Source: an uncultured Phascolarctobacterium sp. (GTDB lineage: Bacteria > Bacillota > Negativicutes > Acidaminococcales > Acidaminococcaceae). Taken from it: a stretch of DNA of 17,704 nucleotides. The notes under the pieces are model-generated. The model was not told the origin of the DNA, searched no databases, and worked only from the letters and a program-made list of their open reading frames with translations. Position numbers and translations under genes: made by a program. The stretch spans positions 1 to 17,704 of the forward strand of contig CAKQHU010000009.1 in NCBI GenBank assembly GCA_934234275.1, written 5' to 3'. Positions 1 to 5,912 of this stretch are shown here, one piece after another (positions within the stretch are counted from its first letter, which is position 1; every line of letters starts with the position of its first letter).

Positions 1-87
1 TCGTATCGCGATGTGATTGAGGAATACTTTATGACGCATCAGCATCTCAAACGTGAGCTTGAGGGACGTCTGATTATTGAGGACTAA
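1..87 (+). CDS. C-terminal fragment of an unrecognised protein
   Basis: An open frame runs from base 1 to a TAA at 85-87, giving 28 residues that end in EGRLIIED. It is truncated by the window edge. The piece is charged and hydrophilic with no motif I recognise, so no function is assigned. A strong terminator hairpin 20 bases downstream supports its being the end of a real + strand gene. Confidence 0.55.
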   Translation, partial: SYRDVIEEYFMTHQHLKRELEGRLIIED

Positions 88-106
88 AGGTAATATAATA
101 AGCATA

Positions 107-149
107 AAAAAGTATCGTCCCGGCAAAAAATGCCGGGACGATACTTTTT
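107..149. terminator. Bidirectional intrinsic terminator
   Basis: A perfect 19-bp stem (107-125 with 131-149) closes a 5-base A loop. The stem starts with AAAAA and ends with TTTTT, so it works on both strands. It lies between the + strand gene ending at 87 and the minus-strand peptidase ending at 215, and serves these convergent genes. Confidence 0.93.
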
Positions 150-214
150 AGGGGTATGTAGGAAGAATAATATGTAAGATGCAAACAAGGCATCTGTAAG
201 CTTAAGCTTTTGCC

Positions 215-1378
215 TCAGATATTAAGCATGATAGTAGCAAACAGTTTGCATCTGCTGAAGAGAGTATCTACAACAGCAAATTCTTCTGCCGTATGGTTGC
301 GTGCACCCTGTACGCCGAGAGCACAGATTGTAGGAACGCCTGCAGCTGTAGCGTAGGCACTGTCGCTGCCGCCGCCGACTGCTTTGGCTGTAGGTTGAGG
401 TAAATTGCACTCAGCTGCTGCTTCCTGTACTAATTGGAGCAAAGCGGCTGTGCCGGGAACCTCATCCATGGATTGGAATTCCGTAACGGTCTTGAGAACG
501 GTTTTGGTATCGGGAACGTATTGTTTATCCGCAATAGCATGCAATTTGGGCAATACTTCTTCCAGTAAAGCATAGTCGGTATAGCGTGTATCGCAGGTTA
601 ATTTTGCGTAGTCCGGCACTGCGTTGCTGACTGTACCGCCTTCGAATAAACCTACGTTAAAGTTAATACCCTTGTCGAAATCGGTTAAGGCTTCGATATC
701 AAGGCCCTTATGCATTAATTCAATGATGGCGCTGCGGCCGTTTTGCGGGTCATTGCCTACGTGCGCACCGCGACCATAGGCTTCCATAGTAAATTCATAT
801 CTGCCCTTGCGTCTGGTGACAACGCCCTGATCCAGGAAACCGGTTTCAAAGTTAAATGCTGCCAAAGCACCCTTGCTTTCCGCCAAAATTGTTTCGGAAG
901 CATTGCTTAAGTAATGAGCTACTTCTTCGTCGCCTGCGAGGATTACTTTAATACCATGCTTGGTATAATTATTTGCCAAAAGCACTTTTAAAGCTGTCAG
1001 CATGATAACAATGCCGCCCTTCATATCAAGGCAGCCGGGGCCGTAGGCTTTTCCGTCAACAATTTTAAACGGACGCTCTGCGGCGGTGCCGTCTTTGAAT
1101 ACGGTGTCCATGTGACCTAATAAAACGATAAAATCCTTGCCGGTATCGCCAATTTTGCCGACAAGTGTGTTGCCTGCTTTTTCAAATTCCACCTGGGTTG
1201 TAGCAAAGCCAAGTGTTTTTAAAATGGCTTCGATTTTTTGTGCGATGAAATCAACGCCTGCTTTGTTGCCGGAACCGCAATCAACGTTAACTAATTCCTG
1301 CCAAAGCTGCAGCATGTTTTCCTTTTCGTCATCTATCTGTTGCCAAATTTTGTTTTTGTCTAATAATGTATCTGACAT
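215..1378 (-). CDS. M20 family metallopeptidase, glutamate carboxypeptidase (CPG2)-like
   Basis: A 387-residue di-zinc peptidase, probably a cytoplasmic carboxypeptidase releasing C-terminal glutamate or a similar residue from small peptides or folate-like substrates. Visible family signatures are GHMDT (His89, Asp91), CLDMKGG (Asp118), AGDEE (Glu151/152), NFETG (Glu178) and a C-terminal NHTAEE (His362). These match the usual zinc-ligand and catalytic set. The central GAHVGNDPQNGRSA stretch fits the lid/dimerisation domain. I chose the start at 1378 because AGAGGGGG lies about 7 bases upstream. A longer reading to 1441 adds a hydrophobic N-terminus but has no ribosome binding site and runs through this one. 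The gene has its own promoter and dyad (1408-1461), so it looks monocistronic. Exact substrate is unknown. Confidence 0.9.
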   Translation of the reverse strand: MSDTLLDKNKIWQQIDDEKENMLQLWQELVNVDCGSGNKAGVDFIAQKIEAILKTLGFATTQVEFEKAGNTLVGKIGDTGKDFIVLLGHMDTVFKDGTAAERPFKIVDGKAYGPGCLDMKGGIVIMLTALKVLLANNYTKHGIKVILAGDEEVAHYLSNASETILAESKGALAAFNFETGFLDQGVVTRRKGRYEFTMEAYGRGAHVGNDPQNGRSAIIELMHKGLDIEALTDFDKGINFNVGLFEGGTVSNAVPDYAKLTCDTRYTDYALLEEVLPKLHAIADKQYVPDTKTVLKTVTEFQSMDEVPGTAALLQLVQEAAAECNLPQPTAKAVGGGSDSAYATAAGVPTICALGVQGARNHTAEEFAVVDTLFSRCKLFATIMLNI

Positions 1379-1407
1379 TGTTTTTCCCCCTCTAAATAAT
1401 AAAAGAC

Positions 1408-1431
1408 TAATAAAGGCTAAGACCTTTATTA
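1408..1431. promoter_or_regulatory. Perfect dyad at the peptidase transcription start (candidate operator)
   Basis: TAATAAAGG (1408-1416) and CCTTTATTA (1423-1431) form a perfect 9-bp inverted repeat with a 6-base gap. It starts immediately downstream of the candidate -10 of the minus-strand peptidase promoter and covers the expected start site. With no U tract following, a repressor operator is more likely than a terminator. The binding protein is unknown; the regulator at 1545-2840 is the nearest candidate. Confidence 0.5.
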
Positions 1432-1432
1432 A

Positions 1433-1461
1433 AGAATACATCTTTTTGTCTAGTGTGTCAA
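1433..1461 (-). promoter_or_regulatory. Candidate sigma-70 promoter of the M20 peptidase
   Basis: On the minus strand a perfect -35 TTGACA (1461-1456) is followed, after a 17-base spacer, by -10 TATTCT (1438-1433). Transcription would start near 1426, about 50 bases before the chosen ATG and inside the 1408-1431 dyad. Confidence 0.6.
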
Positions 1462-1494
1462 TAGGAGATGTATGTGTATATAATTTGTTAATAA

Positions 1495-1534
1495 AAAGAC
1501 TGAAGTTACAGTTTGGAGCTGAACTTCAGTCTTT
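1495..1534 (-). terminator. Intrinsic terminator after the regulator gene
   Basis: A perfect 13-bp stem (1495-1507 with 1522-1534) encloses a 14-base loop. On the minus strand the stem is followed by TTTTTATTAA. It lies 10 bases after the regulator stop codon and before the peptidase promoter, so the two genes are separate transcription units. Confidence 0.85.
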
Positions 1535-1544
1535 GGAGAAGTGT

Positions 1545-2840
1545 TTATAATTTTATTTTGTAGATTTTACGTGGGCGTCCTTTAGTTTCAGACATTTCCG
1601 AGCGGATTTCTTCCGCATAACCATGCTCTGTAAGGCAGGTGAGAATGCGACGGGCGCTGCGTGGCAGGATTTGCAGTATTGTGGCAAGCTCCTGCGCATT
1701 AAGCTCATCGCGTCCGTAAATTTTCAACGCATGGCAAATTTTGCTTAAGGTGGCTTGGCTGAGAGATGTCTTTTTGCTTACTTCCTCCAGCTGTGCGGAG
1801 GCGTACTGATAATCTATCTGTTGTGCGCTGCCTAAAGGGCCGCTGATGGTTTTGTCGTCCAGTACGACATACCAGCTACCCTTTTTATCGGCACAAGCAT
1901 GCTTTAAGGCAATAACGGCATTATATTCTGCTTCGCGGGCACTGTTGCCTATACCTATGCCACAGGCACGCAGGCTTTTGCTTAAATCGTGCAGCATCGG
2001 CAACTCCGGCAGGCTGGTGAAGCTGTTGGTAAGCTTCTCTAAGCAACCACGTGTGGTGAAAATATAAAAATTACCTTCGTTGGCGGGCTTCAACGAGCCG
2101 CTGATGTTTTTGGTGTAGCTGATGAGCTTTTGCGAAATAGCAATTTCCCTGCTGTATAAGTCATCTACGGAATAAAAATTATCTTTATCTCCCAGCAGAT
2201 TGAAGCTGAATACCTGCACGGCAATCTGGCCTTCCCGGAGTTTTTTTATCCGGAATTGAGTTAAAATTACGTTTAAAATATTGCGTACAGTAACACGTAC
2301 AGGCATGATACAGAAGGCAGGGATGCCTTCTCGCTCCAATAAGCTTTTGACATAGCAGCTTCTGGTGACAGCAGCTTTGGTGATGCCTTTTTTAAAGAGC
2401 TCACGATGAAATTCAGCATAACCGTTGAGCGATAAGGCACCATATTCATCGGATAAATGATTGATAACGTTATAGTTTATCTGCATATCATCCAGAGCGC
2501 GGGTAATGTCATAATAGGGGATTGTATCTATACTTAATTCATCAATTTTAAAGCCTTGGTAAATAGTGGTGCAGAGCGTTTTATAAAAGTTGGCACCGCG
2601 GTAAGGGATGCAGTAGACAGGCTTCTGTGCTTTGCCCCAGTTTTTTATATGCAGATAATTTATCTGGTCAAAGACGAGCCAGGCGTCAACCTCCTGTTGG
2701 TGGGTATCGATAATATTCAGTGTATGTGTTCCGTCGGCATCAGTGAACGTAGCAATTTTGTAGTCATTATATTCTTCTATAACTTCCTGAAAGATATTTA
2801 TATTATCTTCTTCGCCGATAATGCCTAACCTTATTTTCAT
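1545..2840 (-). CDS. Transcriptional regulator with C-terminal winged-helix-type domain
   Basis: A 431-residue, mainly hydrophilic protein with no membrane segment. The C-terminal ~70 residues look like a winged helix: an ELATILQILPRSARRILTCL helix-turn-helix-like stretch followed by a wing ending in GRPRKIYKI, common in DNA-binding wHTH proteins. Around residues 295-320 a CGIGIGNSAREAEYNA stretch resembles the nucleotide-cyclase/PucR-like fold seen in some large Firmicutes regulators; ligand and partner cannot be read from the sequence. The N-terminus (KIRLGIIGEEDN) looks like a Rossmann-type sensory domain. I chose the start at 2840 because GGAGG lies 5 bases upstream; an ATG at 2852 overlaps that site. 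A perfect inverted repeat abuts the ribosome binding site, so self-regulation is plausible. Family is inferred by pattern only. Confidence 0.72.
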   Translation of the reverse strand: MKIRLGIIGEEDNINIFQEVIEEYNDYKIATFTDADGTHTLNIIDTHQQEVDAWLVFDQINYLHIKNWGKAQKPVYCIPYRGANFYKTLCTTIYQGFKIDELSIDTIPYYDITRALDDMQINYNVINHLSDEYGALSLNGYAEFHRELFKKGITKAAVTRSCYVKSLLEREGIPAFCIMPVRVTVRNILNVILTQFRIKKLREGQIAVQVFSFNLLGDKDNFYSVDDLYSREIAISQKLISYTKNISGSLKPANEGNFYIFTTRGCLEKLTNSFTSLPELPMLHDLSKSLRACGIGIGNSAREAEYNAVIALKHACADKKGSWYVVLDDKTISGPLGSAQQIDYQYASAQLEEVSKKTSLSQATLSKICHALKIYGRDELNAQELATILQILPRSARRILTCLTEHGYAEEIRSEMSETKGRPRKIYKIKL

Positions 2841-2850
2841 ATGAACCTCC

Positions 2851-2883
2851 AAGGAATAAGGAGTGGATTGTTTGTTATTCCTT
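2851..2883. promoter_or_regulatory. Inverted repeat abutting the regulator ribosome binding site
   Basis: AAGGAATAA (2851-2859) and TTATTCCTT (2875-2883) are perfect inverted copies separated by 15 bases. Read on the minus strand, the second arm ends directly against the GGAGG of the regulator. It could be an autoregulatory operator or an mRNA hairpin that limits translation. No U tract follows, so it is not a terminator. Confidence 0.45.
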
Positions 2884-2895
2884 ATTATAGAATAT

Positions 2896-2924
2896 ATTAT
2901 ACACTGAATATAGTTTTGATAAAA
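2896..2924 (-). promoter_or_regulatory. Weak candidate promoter of the regulator
   Basis: The minus strand carries a perfect -10 TATAAT at 2901-2896. The -35 position at 17 bases reads TTTTAT (2924-2919), a poor match. A second TATAAT lies at 2889-2884. Start would be near 2889, upstream of the inverted repeat. I see no terminator between the patatin gene and this one, so read-through is also possible. Confidence 0.35.
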
Positions 2925-2928
2925 GAAT

Positions 2929-3783
2929 TTATTGCTGCTCTAATTCTTTTATTTTTTCGATTGCAGCCAGTCCGCAGCCGATGCCGTGGTCATGCAGCGC
3001 CAGCAGCTTGTGCGGCTTGATATCAAATTTATCAATCGTGAGCGGAAGCTGCGGGCGGATGATGACAGCCTTGCCATCACGTTCCATTTGTTCGACAGCC
3101 TCCAGCTGCTCGTTGTAAAGCTTAGGACGCTGCTCCATGATATCCCACAGCTTGGGATATTTTTTATAAACGGATTTAAGCAGGAATTTAGGTACGCCTT
3201 TTTTCTTGCGGTAGCCTTCGTTGCGTGTGAGCACGACAATCAGCTTTTCGTAGCCTGCGTCGAGTGCTTTTTGGTAGGGAATGGGTGCCAGTAACGCACC
3301 GTCGAGCAGCGCACGGCCTTCATGCTTGACAACAGGGGCAACGAAGGGCATGGAGGAAGAAGCGCGCACAGGAATAAAGTCCTGCCCCAATGCCTTCTGG
3401 TCATACCAGACACTTTCGCCGTTGACGATATCGGTAGCAGCTACCTGCAGTATGCCGGTATAGGCGCGGTAGGCCGCATAGTCAAAGGGCAGCAGCTGCT
3501 TGGGAAGCTCCTTGAAGATAAAGTCAAAGCCGAAGATACTGCCGCTTTTAATCCAGTTGCGCACGCTGAAGTAACGCTTATCGGTGACGTAGTGTTCGAT
3601 AATCTGACGTGTGCGCAGCGGCTGGGCAGACATATATGATAAAATATTGCAGGCTCCGGCAGATACGGCGGTGATGTAGGGAAAGGTGAGCTGATGCGCC
3701 AGAAAAGCTTCAAACACACCGGCGGAAAACATTCCCCGCATGCCGCCGCCCTCCAGAACGAGAGCTGTTTTTTGTAAATGCAT
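2929..3783 (-). CDS. Patatin-like phospholipase / acyl hydrolase (YjjU-type)
   Basis: A 284-residue serine acyl hydrolase expected to act on phospholipids or related esters in the cytoplasm or at the membrane face. The N-terminus carries the oxyanion-hole motif LEGGGMRG (residues 10-17). The nucleophile Ser41 lies in AVSAGA, where the usual first Gly of G-x-S-x-G is Ala. The dyad Asp161 lies in LLDGALL. These are the classic patatin blocks in the right order, and the length suits short bacterial patatins of the YjjU kind. No signal peptide or transmembrane helix is visible. Start at 3783 is supported by GGAGGA 7 bases upstream and a promoter at 3805-3833. It is probably unrelated to the malonate operon, which is transcribed divergently. 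Confidence 0.88.
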   Translation of the reverse strand: MHLQKTALVLEGGGMRGMFSAGVFEAFLAHQLTFPYITAVSAGACNILSYMSAQPLRTRQIIEHYVTDKRYFSVRNWIKSGSIFGFDFIFKELPKQLLPFDYAAYRAYTGILQVAATDIVNGESVWYDQKALGQDFIPVRASSSMPFVAPVVKHEGRALLDGALLAPIPYQKALDAGYEKLIVVLTRNEGYRKKKGVPKFLLKSVYKKYPKLWDIMEQRPKLYNEQLEAVEQMERDGKAVIIRPQLPLTIDKFDIKPHKLLALHDHGIGCGLAAIEKIKELEQQ

Positions 3784-3804
3784 AGTAAAGTCCTCCTAAT
3801 TGCT

Positions 3805-3833
3805 ATTATACACTAGCGGTGAAGAAATACCAA
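3805..3833 (-). promoter_or_regulatory. Promoter of the patatin gene
   Basis: On the minus strand -35 TTGGTA (3833-3828) and a perfect -10 TATAAT (3810-3805) are separated by 17 bases. The start codon follows about 22 bases after the -10, with GGAGGA between, giving a short leader. Confidence 0.6.
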
Positions 3834-4034
3834 TATTAAGATGCAGCTGATGATGACAGAAAACAAGGAGTGCTCTCTTGTATAACTAAAGAAGAATGTA
3901 GCCTTATCAGGCGCTGACAAAGCTTATGAGGGCGCATGGAGCAAGACTTTGCGGCGCTGAAATCATAAGAGATTGGTTGTTAAACACAAGTAAACGCCAT
4001 TAAAGTAACTTTAAAAATATTTTTTGTATAATTG
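3834..4034. other. Non-coding spacer upstream of the mad promoter, with two dyads
   Basis: No credible gene is visible. The block holds a loose interrupted dyad at 3903-3969 (CTTAT/ATAAG, GCGC/GCGC and CAAAG/CTTTG arms around a ~24-base centre). It also holds a perfect 15-base palindrome TTAAAGTAACTTTAA at 4000-4014. The palindrome lies 20 bases upstream of the -35 at 4035, where an activator could bind. A second TATAAT (4027-4032) lacks a matching -35. Confidence 0.4.
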
Positions 4035-4063
4035 TTGACAAAAGGGTGAAAGTGATATAAAAT
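4035..4063 (+). promoter_or_regulatory. Main promoter of the malonate decarboxylase operon
   Basis: A perfect -35 TTGACA (4035-4040), a 17-base spacer and -10 TAAAAT (4058-4063) form a good sigma-70-like promoter. Transcription would start near 4070 and give a leader of about 480 bases before the first start codon at 4552. That leader carries two terminators and a riboswitch. Confidence 0.65.
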
Positions 4064-4127
4064 ATAGGCATCGAGAGACTATGAGAGAAAAACCAAATTT
4101 CGTGTGTGCTTATAAAACAGAATAACG

Positions 4128-4169
4128 GAGACTGAGTGATTATGAGAAATTTTCATTCAGTCTCTTTTT
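4128..4169 (+). terminator. First leader terminator/attenuator
   Basis: GAGACTGA (4128-4135) pairs perfectly with TCAGTCTC (4157-4164). Four further pairs, one of them G-U, extend the stem inward, and TTTTTG follows. Because it lies between the promoter and the riboswitch with no gene in between, it should act as an attenuator. A second copy of AGAGACT at 4074-4080 could also pair with AGTCTCT at 4159-4165. What relieves it is not evident; the HutP-like protein of this operon is a candidate. Confidence 0.7.
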
Positions 4170-4238
4170 GCTTTTTAAAGGTAAATATGAAATTAGGCAA
4201 ATGAGATAGTATTTTTGAGAGAACAACTAAAAAAACTG

Positions 4239-4359
4239 ATTGAGGTGCCTGCCCGGTGCAGGGTAAATAAGGGAAAGCAGTGAGAATCTGCTACGGTCAC
4301 GCCACTGTGATGCTTCTTGAAGCCAGCTTTAAGAAGCTAAGTCAGATCGCAGCCTTAAT
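4239..4359 (+). promoter_or_regulatory. Cobalamin (B12) riboswitch
   Basis: The region shows the cobalamin-riboswitch blocks in order. P1 pairs ATTGAGG (4239-4245) with CCTTAAT (4353-4359). Then come GGTGCC at the 5' end, a CCTGC/GCAGG hairpin, TAAATAAGGGAA, a short AGCAG/CTGCT stem around TGAGAAT, and the core ACGGTCACGCCACTGTGA. A variable GCTTCTT/AAGAAGC stem (4312-4318 with 4331-4337) leads to the B12-box-like AGTCAGATCGCAGCC (4340-4354). The box differs from the AGTCAGGAnACCTGCC consensus in its centre. A terminator 60 bases downstream makes it a transcriptional OFF switch when cobalamin is bound. It sits alone upstream of the mad genes, which use biotin and a dephospho-CoA derivative, not B12. 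Confidence 0.88.
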
Positions 4360-4420
4360 TATGTTATATATTTCTGCGAGAGACGGAGTGTATACGAGAT
4401 ATCTGTACCTAGATGTATTG

Positions 4421-4460
4421 TATCCTTTTCCGCCGCAAGCAGAAAAGGATATTTTTATTT
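4421..4460 (+). terminator. Expression-platform terminator of the B12 riboswitch
   Basis: TATCCTTTTC (4421-4430) pairs perfectly with GAAAAGGATA (4442-4451) across an 11-base loop, followed by TTTTTATTT. Its place between the aptamer and the first gene fits a riboswitch-controlled terminator. I could not identify a clear competing antiterminator by eye. Confidence 0.85.
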
Positions 4461-4551
4461 GCTGTGATGTCCGGAAATTACCGCAGTAAAGATGTCCAAA
4501 ATTATAAAAATTATTAAATTTTCTTATATGACGAAAGGAGACTAATTAATT

Positions 4552-4680
4552 ATGAGCGTTGAACTTTATGCGTTGTTTTCTTACGCATTTACCGCAGCAA
4601 TTGCTCTGGTTATGATTGGTGCTGTAGTACTGCTCAACAAGATTATGGGCGGTAGTAATGATGAAGGAGGTATGGAATAA
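4552..4680 (+). CDS. Small single-helix membrane protein preceding MadB
   Basis: A 42-residue frame starts at ATG 4552 with AAAGGAG 11 bases upstream and stops at TAA 4678-4680, two bases before madB. The N-terminal ~30 residues form one hydrophobic helix (ALFSYAFTAAIALVMIGAVV), followed by an acidic tail with SNDEGGME. The madB ribosome binding site lies in its last codons, so the two are translationally coupled. By position and shape it resembles a shortened gamma subunit (OadG-like) of the Na+-translocating decarboxylases, which also has one N-terminal helix and pairs with the B subunit. I do not recall such a gene in the M. rubra mad cluster. Identity is inferred; the reading frame and helix are seen directly. 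Confidence 0.72.
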   Translation: MSVELYALFSYAFTAAIALVMIGAVVLLNKIMGGSNDEGGME

Positions 4681-4682
4681 CA

Positions 4683-5894
4683 ATGGACGGAAATATCGTT
4701 GCACAATTATTCCCTGGCATTGCATCTTTGATGGTTCAAGATACAACCATTGCTATTGCCAGAATCGCACTTATTGCATTTGGTTTTGTTTTAGCTTACT
4801 TAGGTTTTAAACGTACCCTCGAGCCGTTGATTATGGTTCCGATGGGTGTTGGTATGATTTGTATTAACTGCGGCGTGCTGTTCTTGGATGGCGGCAAGCT
4901 TGGTACCCTGTTCCTGGATCCGTTGATTTCCGATCCTGCGCAATTGGTTGATATTATGCAGATTAACTTCCTGCAGCCGATTTACAACCTGACCTTCAGC
5001 AACAGCCTGGTTGCTTGCGTAGTATTCATGGGCGTTGGCGCAATGTGCGAAATCGGCTTCATCCTGGGCAATCCCTGGACTTCCATTATCATCGCAATCT
5101 TCGCTGAATGCGGTACCTTCGTAACTTTGGTTTTGGGCGTACATCTTGGCCTGACACCTCCGGAAGCTGCAGCAGTTGCTTCCATCGGCGGTGCTGACGG
5201 ACCGATGGTTCTGTTCACCTCCCTGATGCTTGCTCCGCACCTGTTCGTTCCGATTTCCGTAATCGCTTACCTGTATCTGTCTCTGACTTATGCAGGCTAT
5301 CCTTGGCTGCTGAAAATGCTGGTTCCGAAAGCTGTTCGCGGCAAAGACATTATGTTCTATGCTCCGGAAGTTCCGAAATCCAAAAAATTCATCTTCATTC
5401 TGGTATGCTGCGCACTGCTCTGCCTGCTGCTGCCGATGGCTGCTCCGCTGATTATGTCCTTCTTCCTGGGCATGGCTATTAAAGAAGCAGAAATCGTACC
5501 TTACCAGGATCTGATTGAAAACACCCTGCTGTACACCGGTACTCTGATGCTCGGCCTGCTGCTTGGCACCCTGTGCGAAGCTTCCACCCTGCTGAACCCG
5601 AAAGTTGCTCCGTTGATTGTTCTGGGCGTTCTTGCTCTGGCAGTTTCCGGTGCAGTTGGTATCCTTGGCGGCTACGTTGTTTACTGGTTCAAGAAAGGCG
5701 ACTTCAACCCGGTTGTTGGTATTGCCGGCGTATCCTGCGTACCGACCACTGCTAAAATTGCTCAGCATGCTGCTGAGGATGAAGATCCGTTTGCAATCGT
5801 TCTGCCTGTTGCTATGGGCGCTAACATCGGCGGTGTTATCGTATCCGCTATCGCTTGCGGCGTATTCATTGCAACCATTGGCATGGTTAAATAA
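4683..5894 (+). CDS. madB: MadB, carboxybiotin decarboxylase (presumed Na+ pump subunit)
   Basis: A 403-residue polytopic membrane protein with roughly nine to eleven hydrophobic segments. It belongs to the OadB/GcdB/MmdB/MadB family, which decarboxylates carboxybiotin and couples this to Na+ export. The family's core motif SIGGADGPM is at residues 167-175, with Asp172 matching the aspartate essential in OadB. The C-terminal ANIGGVIVSAIACGVF matches the conserved Asn/Gly/Ser-containing helix. The soluble-side loop KSKKF near residue 238 and the lack of the longer OadB-type insertions fit a malonate-type MadB. In the mad pathway it takes carboxybiotin from MadF. The gene has strongly biased, high-expression codon use. 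It is separated from the other enzyme genes by birA, the HutP-like gene and a terminator, which allows independent dosing of the pump. Confidence 0.93.
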   Translation: MDGNIVAQLFPGIASLMVQDTTIAIARIALIAFGFVLAYLGFKRTLEPLIMVPMGVGMICINCGVLFLDGGKLGTLFLDPLISDPAQLVDIMQINFLQPIYNLTFSNSLVACVVFMGVGAMCEIGFILGNPWTSIIIAIFAECGTFVTLVLGVHLGLTPPEAAAVASIGGADGPMVLFTSLMLAPHLFVPISVIAYLYLSLTYAGYPWLLKMLVPKAVRGKDIMFYAPEVPKSKKFIFILVCCALLCLLLPMAAPLIMSFFLGMAIKEAEIVPYQDLIENTLLYTGTLMLGLLLGTLCEASTLLNPKVAPLIVLGVLALAVSGAVGILGGYVVYWFKKGDFNPVVGIAGVSCVPTTAKIAQHAAEDEDPFAIVLPVAMGANIGGVIVSAIACGVFIATIGMVK

Positions 5895-5912
5895 TTAACC
5901 TGATAAATTATT

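Noticed and set aside
1379..1441. Hydrophobic N-terminal extension of the M20 peptidase that looks like a signal peptide
   Set aside because: No ribosome binding site precedes ATG 1441, and the extension would translate through the good AGAGGGGG site and the dyad. The 1378 start fits the family.
4280..4489. 69-codon + strand open frame in the leader
   Set aside because: It lies across the B12 riboswitch core and its terminator; RNA structure explains the sequence and there is no ribosome binding site.
4800..5768. 322-codon open frame on the minus strand opposite madB
   Set aside because: Same codon-bias artefact; the product is a Gln/Asn-rich low-quality sequence, and madB is a clear gene on the other strand.
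4683..5894. madB as oxaloacetate, glutaconyl-CoA or methylmalonyl-CoA decarboxylase beta subunit
   Set aside because: The family is shared, but the flanking madA, E, C, D, H, F, L, M set identifies malonate as the substrate and no matching alpha subunit is present.
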